Below are positions 1 to 8,074 of a DNA stretch of 64,000 nt, one piece after another. Source of the DNA: Bacillota bacterium (lineage in GTDB: Bacteria > Bacillota > Clostridia > Acetivibrionales > DTU013). Each line of letters begins with the position of its first letter. Within the stretch, counting starts at the first letter, position 1. The translations under genes were made by a program, and so were the position numbers. The notes beneath the pieces are model-generated. The model saw only the letters and a program-made list of their open reading frames with translations, had not been told where the DNA came from and did not search any database. The stretch lies in assembly GCA_023433505.1 (NCBI GenBank), contig JAEZCO010000082.1:1-64000 (forward strand), written 5' to 3'.

Positions 1-213
1 CTTGTGAGCGATCCGCCCATCATACTTGCCGACGAGCCCACAGGAAACCTTGATTCCAAGTCAGGCACCGAAATCATCAAGATCATGCAGAAGCTGCATG
101 AGAATGGCAATACAATCATCCTCATCACCCACGACAACAATGTTGCAATGCAGGCAAAACGGGTAATAAGGATCAACGACGGAAAAATCGATGAAGACAG
201 GGAGGTGGGCTAA
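1..213 (+). CDS. ABC transporter ATP-binding protein, C-terminal fragment (MacB/LolD-type)
   Basis: This is the C-terminal end of an ATPase whose start lies before the window. The visible 70 residues contain the Walker B segment and D-loop (ILADEPTGNLDS) and the H-loop histidine in LITHD, followed by the usual short tail. The stop codon TAA overlaps the ATG of the next gene (TAATG), so the two are translationally coupled. DEPTGNLDS is typical of the MacB/LolD/FtsE group, which power export or membrane-extraction machines rather than nutrient import. The permease that follows fits this assignment. Substrate unknown. Confidence 0.9.
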   Translation, partial: LVSDPPIILADEPTGNLDSKSGTEIIKIMQKLHENGNTIILITHDNNVAMQAKRVIRINDGKIDEDREVG

Positions 214-1397
214 TGGGATTTCTCGAAGCGTACAAAATGGCCATTACCAGCATATTGAGCAAAAAAGGCAGGTCATTTTTGACCATGCTGGGAGTTATTA
301 TTGGTGTCGGAGCGGTTATTGCAGCAGTTGCCTATGCGCAGGGGACAACAAAAAACATTACCGACCAGATTTCTGAAATGGGCACCAATCTGGTGCGCAT
401 CACGGTAATCGGCAGAGGCAGCAACCGGAAAGTAGAGTACGAACAGCTAAAGACCTTTGCCACGGACAACAGCAGTCTGGTCAGTGCCATTGCGCCTTCC
501 ATTACCACCAGTTCGGTTACGGTGAAGTATGGGTCCGCCAGCATGAAGACCACAACCATGCTGGGTACCACACCGGAATATGAGGAAATCAATGACAGAC
601 ATGTTACTTCAGGCAGGTTCATTCTGGACAATGACGTCAATAACAGGGAAAAGGTAGCCGTGATCGGCACCGCCGTCGTGAAAAAACTGTTTCCAGGCGT
701 CAATCCCATCGGGGAAAAAATTAAAATAAACGGGACATTGTTCAAGGTAGTGGGCATACTGACGGAAAAAGAATCCTCTGAGGTCAGTTCTGAAGACGAC
801 TATATCATAGTTCCTGTGACTGTCGCACAGAGACTCGGCAGAAATACTACCATACGGGATTTTTCGGTAAAGACTGCGACTCCTGAGGATGTGGATGCCG
901 TGATGGATAAGCTGGAAGCCTTTCTCCTGAGTGTTCTGAAAGACGAAAATCTTTACAGGGTTATGAATTCTCAGGACATGCTGGATACGCTGAGCGGTAT
1001 AACGGGGACCATGATGGCGCTGCTGGGAGGCATCGCAGCCATTTCACTGGCCGTGGGAGGGATAGGCATCATGAACATCATGCTTGTTTCGGTAACGGAA
1101 AGGACCAGGGAAATAGGCATACGGAAGGCTATCGGTGCAAAAAAGAAGAACATACTTGTGCAATTTCTCATTGAGGCGGTCATGGTAACGGGCTTTGGAG
1201 GGATTGTGGGCGTTGGTGCCGGAGTGCTCGTCATAAAATTCATTCTGGGCGGCTTTGGCATTGTACCCGAGGTGTATTCCGTCACATGGATGTCCCTGTC
1301 CTTTGGGATCTCACTCTTTGTCGGCGTGGTCTTCGGAATGTTCCCCGCAGTCAAGGCGTCGAACCTGAATCCCATCGAAGCCTTGAGGTTTGAGTAG
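213..1397 (+). CDS. MacB-type ABC transporter permease (FtsX-like domain)
   Basis: A 394-residue membrane protein with the MacB layout. There is one N-terminal transmembrane helix (about residues 20-42, with the GVIIGVGAVIA motif), a large extracytoplasmic MacB-PCD domain (about 45-255), then three C-terminal helices forming the FtsX domain (about 265-385) with the conserved TERTREIGIRKAIGAK coupling segment. It ends with NPIEALRFE, the usual tail of this family. It pairs with the ATPase upstream, with a 1-nt overlap. In Gram-positives such pairs often export peptides or antimicrobials, usually with an MFP subunit that would lie upstream of the window. Substrate not deducible. Confidence 0.92.
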   Translation: MGFLEAYKMAITSILSKKGRSFLTMLGVIIGVGAVIAAVAYAQGTTKNITDQISEMGTNLVRITVIGRGSNRKVEYEQLKTFATDNSSLVSAIAPSITTSSVTVKYGSASMKTTTMLGTTPEYEEINDRHVTSGRFILDNDVNNREKVAVIGTAVVKKLFPGVNPIGEKIKINGTLFKVVGILTEKESSEVSSEDDYIIVPVTVAQRLGRNTTIRDFSVKTATPEDVDAVMDKLEAFLLSVLKDENLYRVMNSQDMLDTLSGITGTMMALLGGIAAISLAVGGIGIMNIMLVSVTERTREIGIRKAIGAKKKNILVQFLIEAVMVTGFGGIVGVGAGVLVIKFILGGFGIVPEVYSVTWMSLSFGISLFVGVVFGMFPAVKASNLNPIEALRFE

Positions 1398-1552
1398 GGA
1401 CACCCGGGTATCCGTTCCCGGGGATTTTGTCAAATATACGGGGGGATTCTGGACAGCGGACTTCCGGGAATGGACGGCTATTTTTGCTGAGATTTGTCCA
1501 AAGGACAGGGGTATAATTAGTATGAGGCGGTTATTTACAATAGGAGCTGTGT

Positions 1553-3616
1553 ATGAAGTATATAACGAAACAAATCAGGCATAACTGGCACAAGGCAGCC
1601 TTGGCACTGATACTGGCATTAACGGGATTTTTAAGCTTTTATTCCATTGGGAACGAAGGCTATGCCAATCAGTACTATGCAGCGGCTGTGAAGAGTATGC
1701 TTACAAGCCTGCACAATTTTTTCTTCGCCTCCTTTGATCCGGGAGGGTTCGTATCTGTTGACAAGCCTGCTTTGGGGCTGTGGCTTCAAGCATTGAGCGT
1801 CATGGCCTTCGGTTATCACGGGTGGAGCCTGATTCTGCCTGAGGCGCTGTCTGCAGTCCTTTCGACGGCTTTACTCTACCATATGGCAAGGAAATTTTAC
1901 GGAAAGGCTGCCGGAATTGCATCGGCTTTGATCTTTGCTTTAACGCCCATCCTGATTGCAGTCAGCCGGACCAATAATTTTGACTCGTCCCTGGTACTGG
2001 TCCTTCTCCTTGCAGCCTGGGCTTTGTTTAAAGCTTTGAAAAAGGGAAGCTTCCGGTTTCTACTCTTATCCATGTGCCTTGTGGGACTGGGATTTAACAT
2101 AAAAATGCTGCAGGCCTTCATGGTTTTGCCTGCATTCTATCTTACCTACCTGCTTACGGCGCCTTTGAAAATGAAGAAAAGGATTTTGCAGCTATCGGGG
2201 GCAACGGCAGTTTTGCTGGCAGTTTCTCTGTCGTGGGCCTTTGCGGTGGATTTGACTCCAGCGGCTGACCGGCCTTATGTAGGAAGCAGCAGCACCAATT
2301 CTGTCATTGAACTGGCCCTTGGCTATAACGGGATTCAAAGAATTACCGGAAGAGATGGCGGGTCGGGTGGAGGAGGGCTTACAGATGGAGGACGGCAGGG
2401 AGCCTTTAATGATAATGGCCGGATGGATGGCGGCGTACAGCCCGGTATTCCCGATGGCGGAACTCCCGGGATTGGCAGAAACGACGGTACATTTCAAGCA
2501 CCGCCTGCCGATGGGGATGCACAGGAAAACAGCGAAGGTAATCCCAACGGGGGGCGCGGTTTTCCGGGAGACGGCGGTAATTTCGGAAGAGGGCCGGGAG
2601 GGCAGCCGGGGGACGGTATGAATCCGGGCGGAGGACCCGGAGGGACCGGTGAAAATGGTACTCCGGGGTTCTTCAGGATATTTAACGGACAGCTGGCAGG
2701 GCAGATTAGCTGGCTTCTGCCGCTTGCGCTTTGCGGACTGCTTATTCTCATTTTGAAAGTATGCGGCTGCAAAAAGACTGAAAGGAAAGATGCCTGCAAG
2801 TATCTGCTTCTCTGGGGCGGCTGGTTGTTCCCTGCATTGGTGTTTTTCAGCATTGCAGGTTTTTACCACAGGTATTACCTGGTGATGCTTGCCCCTGCAA
2901 TTGCTGCTCTGGGCGGGGCAGGTCTGGTGGAAATGCACCGGGCTTATATCAGAAATGGGTGGAAATGGGTAGTGCTACCTTCAGCAGTGCTGCTGACTTC
3001 CATCGGTCAGGGGGTTATCCTGTCACGGTACGGTGAATTGCATTTTTTGACTTTCATTGTCTGTGGGATATGCGTTTTATCAATTGCGGCACTGGTAGTT
3101 ATCAGGATAGTAAAAAGGGATAACTTGCGCAACACCATAAAGATGATTTCCACTGCAGGCTTTGTCGGATTGCTTATAGCTCCCGCCTTCTGGGCGTGTA
3201 CTCCTTTACTGTACGGATCCCAGACAACTCTTCCCATCGCTGGACCGGAATTGCGGAATGACGGCATGGGCCAACCTGGCGGACGCTTTAATAATTTATC
3301 CGCCAATGTGGATTTCCTTTTAAGTAAAAAGCAAGGGGAGAAGTATCTGGTCGCGGTCCAGGATGCCAATTCGGCAGCTCCGATCATTATAGAAACAGGG
3401 GAGCCGGTACTGGCAATCGGCGGGTTTTCAGGTTCCGACCGCATACTGACGGTGGAGAGGCTTGAACAAATGGTTAAAGCCGGTGAAGTGAGATATTTTG
3501 AGGTAAGCGGCAGAGGCATGGGGCAGCAGTCGGAAATCGTCGATTGGGTCCGGGGACACGGAGAGGCCGTATCCGGCACATCCCTATATGATCTTGCCCC
3601 GGAAAAGGATTCGTAA
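1553..3616 (+). CDS. Membrane glycosyltransferase, GT39/ArnT-like (YkcB-type) with Gly-rich insert
   Basis: A 687-residue polytopic protein of the PMT/ArnT superfamily, which moves sugars from polyprenyl-phosphate donors onto acceptors outside the membrane. The first extracytoplasmic loop carries the family signature DPGGFVSVDKPALGLWLQ (about residues 62-79), holding the likely catalytic Asp. Many hydrophobic helices follow. Residues about 267-371 are a low-complexity Gly/Asp/Asn/Pro-rich insert between transmembrane blocks; YkcB-like proteins of Firmicutes are known to carry such inserts. An AGGAG site lies 10 nt before the ATG. The next gene encodes a lipoprotein of similar biased composition, suggesting a joint role at the cell surface. 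The acceptor is unknown. Confidence 0.88.
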   Translation: MKYITKQIRHNWHKAALALILALTGFLSFYSIGNEGYANQYYAAAVKSMLTSLHNFFFASFDPGGFVSVDKPALGLWLQALSVMAFGYHGWSLILPEALSAVLSTALLYHMARKFYGKAAGIASALIFALTPILIAVSRTNNFDSSLVLVLLLAAWALFKALKKGSFRFLLLSMCLVGLGFNIKMLQAFMVLPAFYLTYLLTAPLKMKKRILQLSGATAVLLAVSLSWAFAVDLTPAADRPYVGSSSTNSVIELALGYNGIQRITGRDGGSGGGGLTDGGRQGAFNDNGRMDGGVQPGIPDGGTPGIGRNDGTFQAPPADGDAQENSEGNPNGGRGFPGDGGNFGRGPGGQPGDGMNPGGGPGGTGENGTPGFFRIFNGQLAGQISWLLPLALCGLLILILKVCGCKKTERKDACKYLLLWGGWLFPALVFFSIAGFYHRYYLVMLAPAIAALGGAGLVEMHRAYIRNGWKWVVLPSAVLLTSIGQGVILSRYGELHFLTFIVCGICVLSIAALVVIRIVKRDNLRNTIKMISTAGFVGLLIAPAFWACTPLLYGSQTTLPIAGPELRNDGMGQPGGRFNNLSANVDFLLSKKQGEKYLVAVQDANSAAPIIIETGEPVLAIGGFSGSDRILTVERLEQMVKAGEVRYFEVSGRGMGQQSEIVDWVRGHGEAVSGTSLYDLAPEKDS

Positions 3617-3634
3617 CAGAAACTTTTTAATTTG

Positions 3635-3666
3635 TTTACAATTTATTCAAAACCAATTGCTATAAT
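3635..3666 (+). promoter_or_regulatory. Possible sigma-A promoter before the Gly/Gln-rich lipoprotein gene
   Basis: TTTACA (3635-3640) and a perfect TATAAT (3661-3666) are 20 bp apart, longer than the usual 17. The -10 box is 28 bp before the start codon, so this is only a moderate candidate. Confidence 0.3.
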
Positions 3667-3693
3667 AAAAAATAAAAACCGAGGAGAATACAT

Positions 3694-4377
3694 ATGAAAG
3701 CTCTATCAACCATGGTTGCTTTACTGATAATGATGACGATGTTATTTTCAGGCTGCGGAGCGGACAGTCAGAACAATGGAAACCAGGACGCGGTGCAAAA
3801 CCAGGGAAACCAGCCAAACGGAGAAGGCGCGTTTCCCAATGGCAGAGGTCAATTTCAACAAGCTGATCTGGCCGGTGAAATTGTTTCGGTGTCCGGAAAT
3901 TCGGTCTCGATTAAAGTAATCGATATGTCCGGTATGTTCGGAAGAGGCCGCAGAGGTCAAAACGGTGCGGAAAATCAGCCGACCGATGGCAACTCCGGCA
4001 ATGCCCTGGCACAAAGCGGAAATAATGACACGCCGCAGGGCAGCAGACCGCAAGGGCAAAGTCAACCGGAAGGGAGCAGACCGGAAGGGAGCCGGCCGGC
4101 AGGGGGATGGCAGGGACAGGGCCAGCCGGAACTGAAATATACGGGGGAAACAAAAACGGTTACCATACCGGAGGATGTCTCCATTACCACCTTTGGAAGA
4201 GGCAGTAACGGAAACCAGCAAAATACCGTCGCTGTGAGTGAATTGAAGCAGGGAGAGATATTGCAGCTATGGTATGCGGACAAGGAAAAGGGGACCATAT
4301 CCAGAGCCAGCATCCTATCCTTCCGCGGCAATAATGCTCCGAGCAATGATGCTGCCGCCAATCCGACAGTGCAATAA
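3694..4377 (+). CDS. Low-complexity lipoprotein, Asn/Gln/Gly-rich
   Basis: A 227-residue protein with a type II signal peptide: hydrophobic N-terminus and lipobox LFSGC with the lipidated cysteine at residue 21. The mature part is rich in Asn, Gln, Gly, Ser and Pro. It includes an imprecise repeat of QGSRP/EGSRP units (about residues 110-130) between two more ordered blocks (LAGEIVSVSGNSVSIKVIDM and the part after YTGETKTVTIPEDV). GAGGAG stands before the ATG. It follows the GT39 gene by 77 bp and shares its biased composition, so it may be its partner or acceptor; that is inference. I do not recognise a named family. Confidence 0.8.
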   Translation: MKALSTMVALLIMMTMLFSGCGADSQNNGNQDAVQNQGNQPNGEGAFPNGRGQFQQADLAGEIVSVSGNSVSIKVIDMSGMFGRGRRGQNGAENQPTDGNSGNALAQSGNNDTPQGSRPQGQSQPEGSRPEGSRPAGGWQGQGQPELKYTGETKTVTIPEDVSITTFGRGSNGNQQNTVAVSELKQGEILQLWYADKEKGTISRASILSFRGNNAPSNDAAANPTVQ

Positions 4378-4396
4378 AATTTATCTATTTGCAATA

Positions 4397-6631
4397 TTAC
4401 ATGGCATTGTGAAAGGTACGGGCAATGACTTCCAACTGCTGCTTTTTGTCCAGTCGAATGAAGTTTACGGCATAGCCTGAAACCCTTATGGTCAGCTGAG
4501 GGTAGTTGTAAGGGTCCTTCATTGCCTGCTCCAGGACCACACGTTCCAGTACGTTTATGTTGATATGATGTCCGCCCTGGGCAAAATAGCCGTCGAGAAG
4601 GGCCGCAAGATTATTCATGCGCGCCGTCGTTTCCCGCCCCAGAGCTTTGGGCACCAGGGTCAGTGTTAAGGATACGCCGTCCCTGCAATAACTGTAGGGT
4701 ATTTTGGCTACGGAATTTAGTGCGGCCAGAGCTCCCATCAGATCCCTCCCGTGCATGGGGTTGGCGCCGGGAGCGAAAGGCTCGCCTTTTTTCCTTCCGT
4801 CGGGGGTGGAACCGGTCTTCTTGCCATATACCACATTTGAAGTTATTGTAAGGATGGAAAGCGTGTGTTTTGCATTTCGGTAAGCGGCATGCTTTTTCAG
4901 GTCATTGCAGAAGCCTTTGACGATATCGACAGCTATGTTGTCCACCCTGTCGTCGTCGTTTCCGAATTGAGGGTAATCGCCTTTTATTTCAAAATCGGTT
5001 ATAAGGCCGCGTTCGTCTCTGATTGCCCGGACATAGGTATATTTAATGGCGCTGAGGGAATCCGCAAGGACGGAAAGTCCTGCGATTCCAAAGGCCATCA
5101 GCCGTCGGACATCCGTATCGTGAAACGCCATCATCAGCCTCTCATAGGCATATTTATCGTGCATATAATGGATTGCATTCATTGTGTTGACATACAGCCT
5201 GGTCAGCCACTTCTGATAATGCTTGAAAGCAGACAGGACCTTGCGGTAATCCAGGTATTCGTCGGGGTAAGGGTCCGAGGGAGGACCGATTTGTTCTCCG
5301 CTGATCTCATCCCTGCCGCCGTTCAATGCCAGCAGGAGCAGCTTGGGAAGATTACAGCGCGCGCCGAAGAACTGCATGTCCAATCCGGTTCTCATGGCCG
5401 AAACACAGCAGGATATACTGTAATCGTCATTGTATACCGGTCTCATCAGATCGTCATTTTCATATTGGATTGCGCTTGTCACCATGGAGACCTTTGCACA
5501 ATATGTTTTGAAATGGTGAGGAAGCTTTTCAGACCAGAGGACCGTGAGATTTGGTTCCGGGGCAGGACCCAGGTTGAACAGTGTCTGGAGAAAGCGGTAA
5601 GAAGACTTTGTCACCATATGCCGGCCGTCTTCGCAAACTCCTCCCAGGGCCTCTGTGATCCAGACGGGGTCTCCGGCAAAAAGCTCGTCATACTCCGGAG
5701 TACGCAGGTGCCTGATCATTCGGAGCTTTATCACAAGCTGGTCAATCAGCTCTTGTGCGCCGATTTCCGGCAGAATACCATTTTGTATGTCTCTTTCAAT
5801 ATAGATGTCAAGGAAGGTACTGATTCTTCCCAGAGAATTGGCTGCGCCATTGGTTTCCTTTATCGAAGCCAGGAATGCGAAATAGGTCCACTGAACCGCC
5901 TCGCAGGAATTGGCGGCAGGCTTTCGGATATCACAGCCATAGCCGGCAGCCATTTCAGTCAGCTCCTTTAATGCCAGCAACTGCTCATGTAATTCCTCGC
6001 CAAGCCGGATGGTTTCATCATTCATGTCGGAATTTTGAAGTGCTGCCAGGTCCTGCTCCTTTTTCCGGATTAAAAAGTCGACGCCGTAAAGTGCTACCCT
6101 TCTGTAATCGCCTATGATGCGGCCTCTGCCGTATGCATCCGGCAGCCCTGTGATTATGCCGGATTTCCGCGCTTTCTTCATTTCCTGGGTATAAACGCTG
6201 AAAACGCCGTCATTGTGAGTTTTCCGGTAGTTGCCGAATATATCCTCGATTTTGTCCGAAAGCTCACAGTTATATGCTTCACATGCCTGCTTTGCCATTC
6301 TTATGCCGCCGTAGGGCATAACGGCACGCTTCAGGGGCTTGTCGGTCTGAAGGCCCTTGATAATCTCAAAGGCCTCATCGATGTATCCGGGAGCATGGCT
6401 GGAGATGCCCGCAACTGTACGTGTGTCTATGCCAAGCACGCCTCCTTTGAGAAGCTCGTCATGCAGAAGCTTTTTGCATTTGCTCCACAGCTTTTTGGTT
6501 TTTAAGCTGGATTCGCTTAAAAAGGATGAGTCGCCGTCATAAGGCGTGTAGTTTTTTACGATGAAATCGCGTACGTCTATGTTATCAACCCAATTGCCGG
6601 GGATGAAACCTTTCCATGCTGAATCAGGCAT
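4397..6631 (-). CDS. pflB: Formate C-acetyltransferase (pyruvate formate-lyase)
   Basis: Cleaves pyruvate with CoA to acetyl-CoA and formate in the cytosol under anaerobic conditions, by a glycyl-radical mechanism. I place the start at 6631 (MPDSAWKGF), where GGAGG lies 8 nt upstream; the longer frame runs into the riboswitch leader. This gives 744 residues, normal for the family. The adjacent active-site cysteines are at C408-C409 (SISCCVSAM). The glycyl-radical loop RVSGYAVNF is near the C-terminus, with Gly about 719. The activating enzyme gene is not in the window. Expression is probably controlled by the ZTP riboswitch and terminator in the leader. It ends 19 bp from the convergent lipoprotein gene. 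Confidence 0.96.
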   Translation of the reverse strand: MPDSAWKGFIPGNWVDNIDVRDFIVKNYTPYDGDSSFLSESSLKTKKLWSKCKKLLHDELLKGGVLGIDTRTVAGISSHAPGYIDEAFEIIKGLQTDKPLKRAVMPYGGIRMAKQACEAYNCELSDKIEDIFGNYRKTHNDGVFSVYTQEMKKARKSGIITGLPDAYGRGRIIGDYRRVALYGVDFLIRKKEQDLAALQNSDMNDETIRLGEELHEQLLALKELTEMAAGYGCDIRKPAANSCEAVQWTYFAFLASIKETNGAANSLGRISTFLDIYIERDIQNGILPEIGAQELIDQLVIKLRMIRHLRTPEYDELFAGDPVWITEALGGVCEDGRHMVTKSSYRFLQTLFNLGPAPEPNLTVLWSEKLPHHFKTYCAKVSMVTSAIQYENDDLMRPVYNDDYSISCCVSAMRTGLDMQFFGARCNLPKLLLLALNGGRDEISGEQIGPPSDPYPDEYLDYRKVLSAFKHYQKWLTRLYVNTMNAIHYMHDKYAYERLMMAFHDTDVRRLMAFGIAGLSVLADSLSAIKYTYVRAIRDERGLITDFEIKGDYPQFGNDDDRVDNIAVDIVKGFCNDLKKHAAYRNAKHTLSILTITSNVVYGKKTGSTPDGRKKGEPFAPGANPMHGRDLMGALAALNSVAKIPYSYCRDGVSLTLTLVPKALGRETTARMNNLAALLDGYFAQGGHHININVLERVVLEQAMKDPYNYPQLTIRVSGYAVNFIRLDKKQQLEVIARTFHNAM

Positions 6632-6700
6632 TGTTTTGGCCTCCTTGATATAAACAATTAATAAAGTGGATATATCAAGACCCTGGAGCCCGAACACCGC

Positions 6701-6742
6701 AAACAAAAACCGCCCGGGCTTGATATATCTCAGCCCAGGCGG
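6701..6742 (-). terminator. Riboswitch-controlled intrinsic terminator in the pfl leader
   Basis: On the minus strand CCGCCTGGGCT pairs with AGCCCGGGCGG across an 11-nt loop, followed by TTTTTGTTTG. The 5' arm is the conserved pseudoknot strand of the ZTP aptamer. Ligand binding and terminator formation are therefore mutually exclusive, the classic expression platform for this class: ZTP bound means transcription continues. Confidence 0.9.
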
Positions 6743-6808
6743 TCGGCAATTCTGCTTAATGCCGCGCTCCCTGTGGTTAAATCCACTTCCGCCAGTCGCA
6801 CGGCGCAA
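6710..6808 (-). ncRNA. ZTP riboswitch (pfl motif)
   Basis: The pfl leader RNA carries the ZTP/ZMP aptamer signature. Reading the minus strand, GCCGUGC (from about 6805) pairs perfectly with GCGCGGC to form P1. Inside lie the conserved GACUGGCGG, the small P2 hairpin GUGG/CCAC and the AGGGAGCG segment. After a short linker comes the conserved CCGCCUGGGC element (6733-6742), which makes the pseudoknot. ZTP accumulates when 10-formyl-tetrahydrofolate is short, and PFL supplies formate for one-carbon units, so switching on PFL in ZTP is sensible. The aptamer begins about 10 nt after the expected transcription start. Confidence 0.93.
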
Positions 6809-6824
6809 TATTTAGTATGAAATA

Positions 6825-6853
6825 AGTATAGCCTACCGTTTTTTTGTTGTCAA
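6825..6853 (-). promoter_or_regulatory. sigma-A promoter of pfl
   Basis: TTGACA (6848-6853, minus strand) and TATACT (6825-6830) with exactly 17 bp between them. Initiation near 6818 would place the ZTP aptamer at the very start of the transcript. It is back-to-back with the promoter of the Phd-Uma2 gene; the two -35 boxes are about 23 bp apart. Confidence 0.85.
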
Positions 6854-6876
6854 TCGGAGATTTGAACTTCAATCGA

Positions 6877-6905
6877 TTGACATGCTTTGTATACTTATAT
6901 ATAAT
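6877..6905 (+). promoter_or_regulatory. Consensus sigma-A promoter of the Phd-Uma2 gene
   Basis: A perfect TTGACA (6877-6882), a 17-bp spacer and a perfect TATAAT (6900-6905). Such a full-consensus promoter is unusual and implies that repression is needed; two palindromes overlap the expected transcription start. Confidence 0.88.
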
Positions 6906-6908
6906 AAT

Positions 6909-6936
6909 ATTAGCTAAAACAAAAGAATTAGCTAAT
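6909..6936 (+). promoter_or_regulatory. Tandem TTAGCTAA operator-like palindromes
   Basis: Two identical 8-bp palindromes TTAGCTAA (6910-6917 and 6928-6935), with centres 18 bp apart, lie directly after the -10 box and before the ribosome binding site. Phd/YefM-type antitoxins bind paired palindromes like this to repress their own promoters, and the gene product begins with a Phd/YefM-like domain. Binding itself is inferred. Confidence 0.6.
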
Positions 6937-6949
6937 AGGAGGGGACATT

Positions 6950-7672
6950 ATGGAAGTGCCTTCAACAAAAGTTCAGAATAATTTCGGTACCTATCTGAAG
7001 TATGCACAGCATGAGGACGTGTTCATTACAAGAAACGGGAGGAAGGTAGCGGTCATAAAGGCATGTCACGAGGACTATTATGGTGATCCTGTAGTTCTTG
7101 AGGCGGGTGAAGCGTATAAGCCAAAGAATGCAAGCATGACCTATGAGGAGTTCATAGAATTCTCCGAAAACAGCGATAAACGGTACGAGTTTATCGACGG
7201 TGAAATCTATCTGTTAACCTCGCCCTCCTATGGACATCAAAGAATTATCGCCGAGATTTTTAACTATATGTATCAATGGTTTAAAAGAAAAAAGTGCAAG
7301 CCGTTGACAGCACCCTTTGACGTAACCCTTACAAAGTTTGACCTGAAAAATGTGGTACAGCCGGATGTGGTCATCATCTGTGATCCTGAAAAAGTGGATG
7401 AAAAGGGCAGGTATCACGGCACACCCACGTTAGTGATCGAAGTTCTCTCAAAGTCGACAATGAGAAAGGATTTGTCCACCAAGGCGAATCTTTACCTGAA
7501 CAGCGGAGTAAAGGAATTCTGGATTGTAAACCCTTTTAATAGGAATGTGCTTGTTTATTTGAACGGAAAGCATGAAACAGATGCCTACGTAACCTATAAG
7601 GAGAATGAAGCAGTAAAATCAGCGGTTTTTCCCGGGCTGGAGCTGCCACTGGAACAGATTTTCACCGAGTGA
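6950..7672 (+). CDS. Phd/YefM antitoxin-like domain fused to a Uma2-family nuclease-fold domain
   Basis: A 240-residue protein in two parts. Residues 1-45 match a Phd/YefM antitoxin N-terminus (VPSTKVQNNFGTYLKYA, then DVFITRNGRKVAVIKA), the half that dimerises and binds DNA. Residues about 62-235 are a Uma2 (DUF820) domain of the PD-(D/E)xK nuclease fold: MTYEEFIEF, RYEFIDGEIYLL, VVQPDVVIICD with the acidic residue, TLVIEVLSKST with the Glu, then a Lys-containing K-ANLYLNSGVKEFWIVNP segment. AGGAGGGG precedes the ATG. Antitoxins normally pair with a separate toxin; here the Uma2 part takes the toxin's place on one chain. The function of Uma2 proteins is poorly known. It may be a self-regulated nuclease, but this is inference. 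Confidence 0.85.
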   Translation: MEVPSTKVQNNFGTYLKYAQHEDVFITRNGRKVAVIKACHEDYYGDPVVLEAGEAYKPKNASMTYEEFIEFSENSDKRYEFIDGEIYLLTSPSYGHQRIIAEIFNYMYQWFKRKKCKPLTAPFDVTLTKFDLKNVVQPDVVIICDPEKVDEKGRYHGTPTLVIEVLSKSTMRKDLSTKANLYLNSGVKEFWIVNPFNRNVLVYLNGKHETDAYVTYKENEAVKSAVFPGLELPLEQIFTE

Positions 7673-7697
7673 ACCTCTGCAGAAAAGGAGGACAAAT

Positions 7698-7970
7698 TCA
7701 TCTTTTCCAGAGTATAAAACAGGCCGCTGCAATCTCCAATAACAAAATCAACGGTATTCCCGTCATAAAATACCAATGACGGGTCTTATGCCTGAATAGA
7801 AGCATTCCGGCAAATACTCCGGGACTTGCGCCCAGCAAGGCAAGGAGAAAGAAAGTCTTTTCGGGGATGCGCCATTTTCTCTTCCGGGCCTTGTGCTTAT
7901 CCAGAGCGACAACGGCCAGACCCGCAAGGTTTATCAGCAGTAAAGCAACTAGAATATACTCATTTGGCAT
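7698..7970 (-). CDS. DUF1294 family membrane protein
   Basis: A 90-residue membrane protein. I choose MPNEYILVA (7970) as start, with AAGGA about 10 nt upstream. It has an N-terminal helix, then a DKHKARKRKWRIPEKTFFLLALLGASPGVFAGM block, a HKTRHWYF motif and a second and third helix. The W-R-I-P-E and GG/AxPG elements are typical of DUF1294, small membrane proteins of unknown function, sometimes fused to cold-shock domains. It converges with the Phd-Uma2 gene, whose stop is 25 bp away. Confidence 0.8.
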   Translation of the reverse strand: MPNEYILVALLLINLAGLAVVALDKHKARKRKWRIPEKTFFLLALLGASPGVFAGMLLFRHKTRHWYFMTGIPLILLLEIAAACFILWKR

Positions 7971-8017
7971 GGTTGTTAGTCCTTTATTAAATAGTATCAC
8001 TGTATTTGTTTTTCCAT

Positions 8018-8055
8018 AAAGCAAAAACCGGAGAATTCAGCATCCTCCGGTTTTT
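8018..8055 (-). terminator. Terminator of the phosphofructokinase gene
   Basis: Minus strand: AAAAACCGGAG pairs with CTCCGGTTTTT around an 11-nt loop, then GCTTTATGG. It lies 20 bp after the pfp stop codon and can separate it from the DUF1294 gene. Confidence 0.85.
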
Positions 8056-8074
8056 AACATCAGGTATAGTTACA

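Noticed and set aside
1484..1517. Promoter before the GT39 gene
   Set aside because: TATAAT at 1512 is perfect, but no -35 box is found at acceptable spacing and there is no extended -10.
2192..2938. Minus-strand open frame of 248 codons in the glycosyltransferase gene
   Set aside because: It mirrors the GC-biased Gly-rich insert; composition artefact.
3125..3132. TTGCGCAA inside the GT39 gene as a third LacI site
   Set aside because: It lies deep within coding sequence and lacks the flanking T-rich context shared by the two intergenic sites; chance occurrence is plausible.
4865..5971. Long plus-strand open frame of 368 codons
   Set aside because: It is antisense to the catalytic core of pyruvate formate-lyase, whose motifs are unambiguous, and has no ribosome site.
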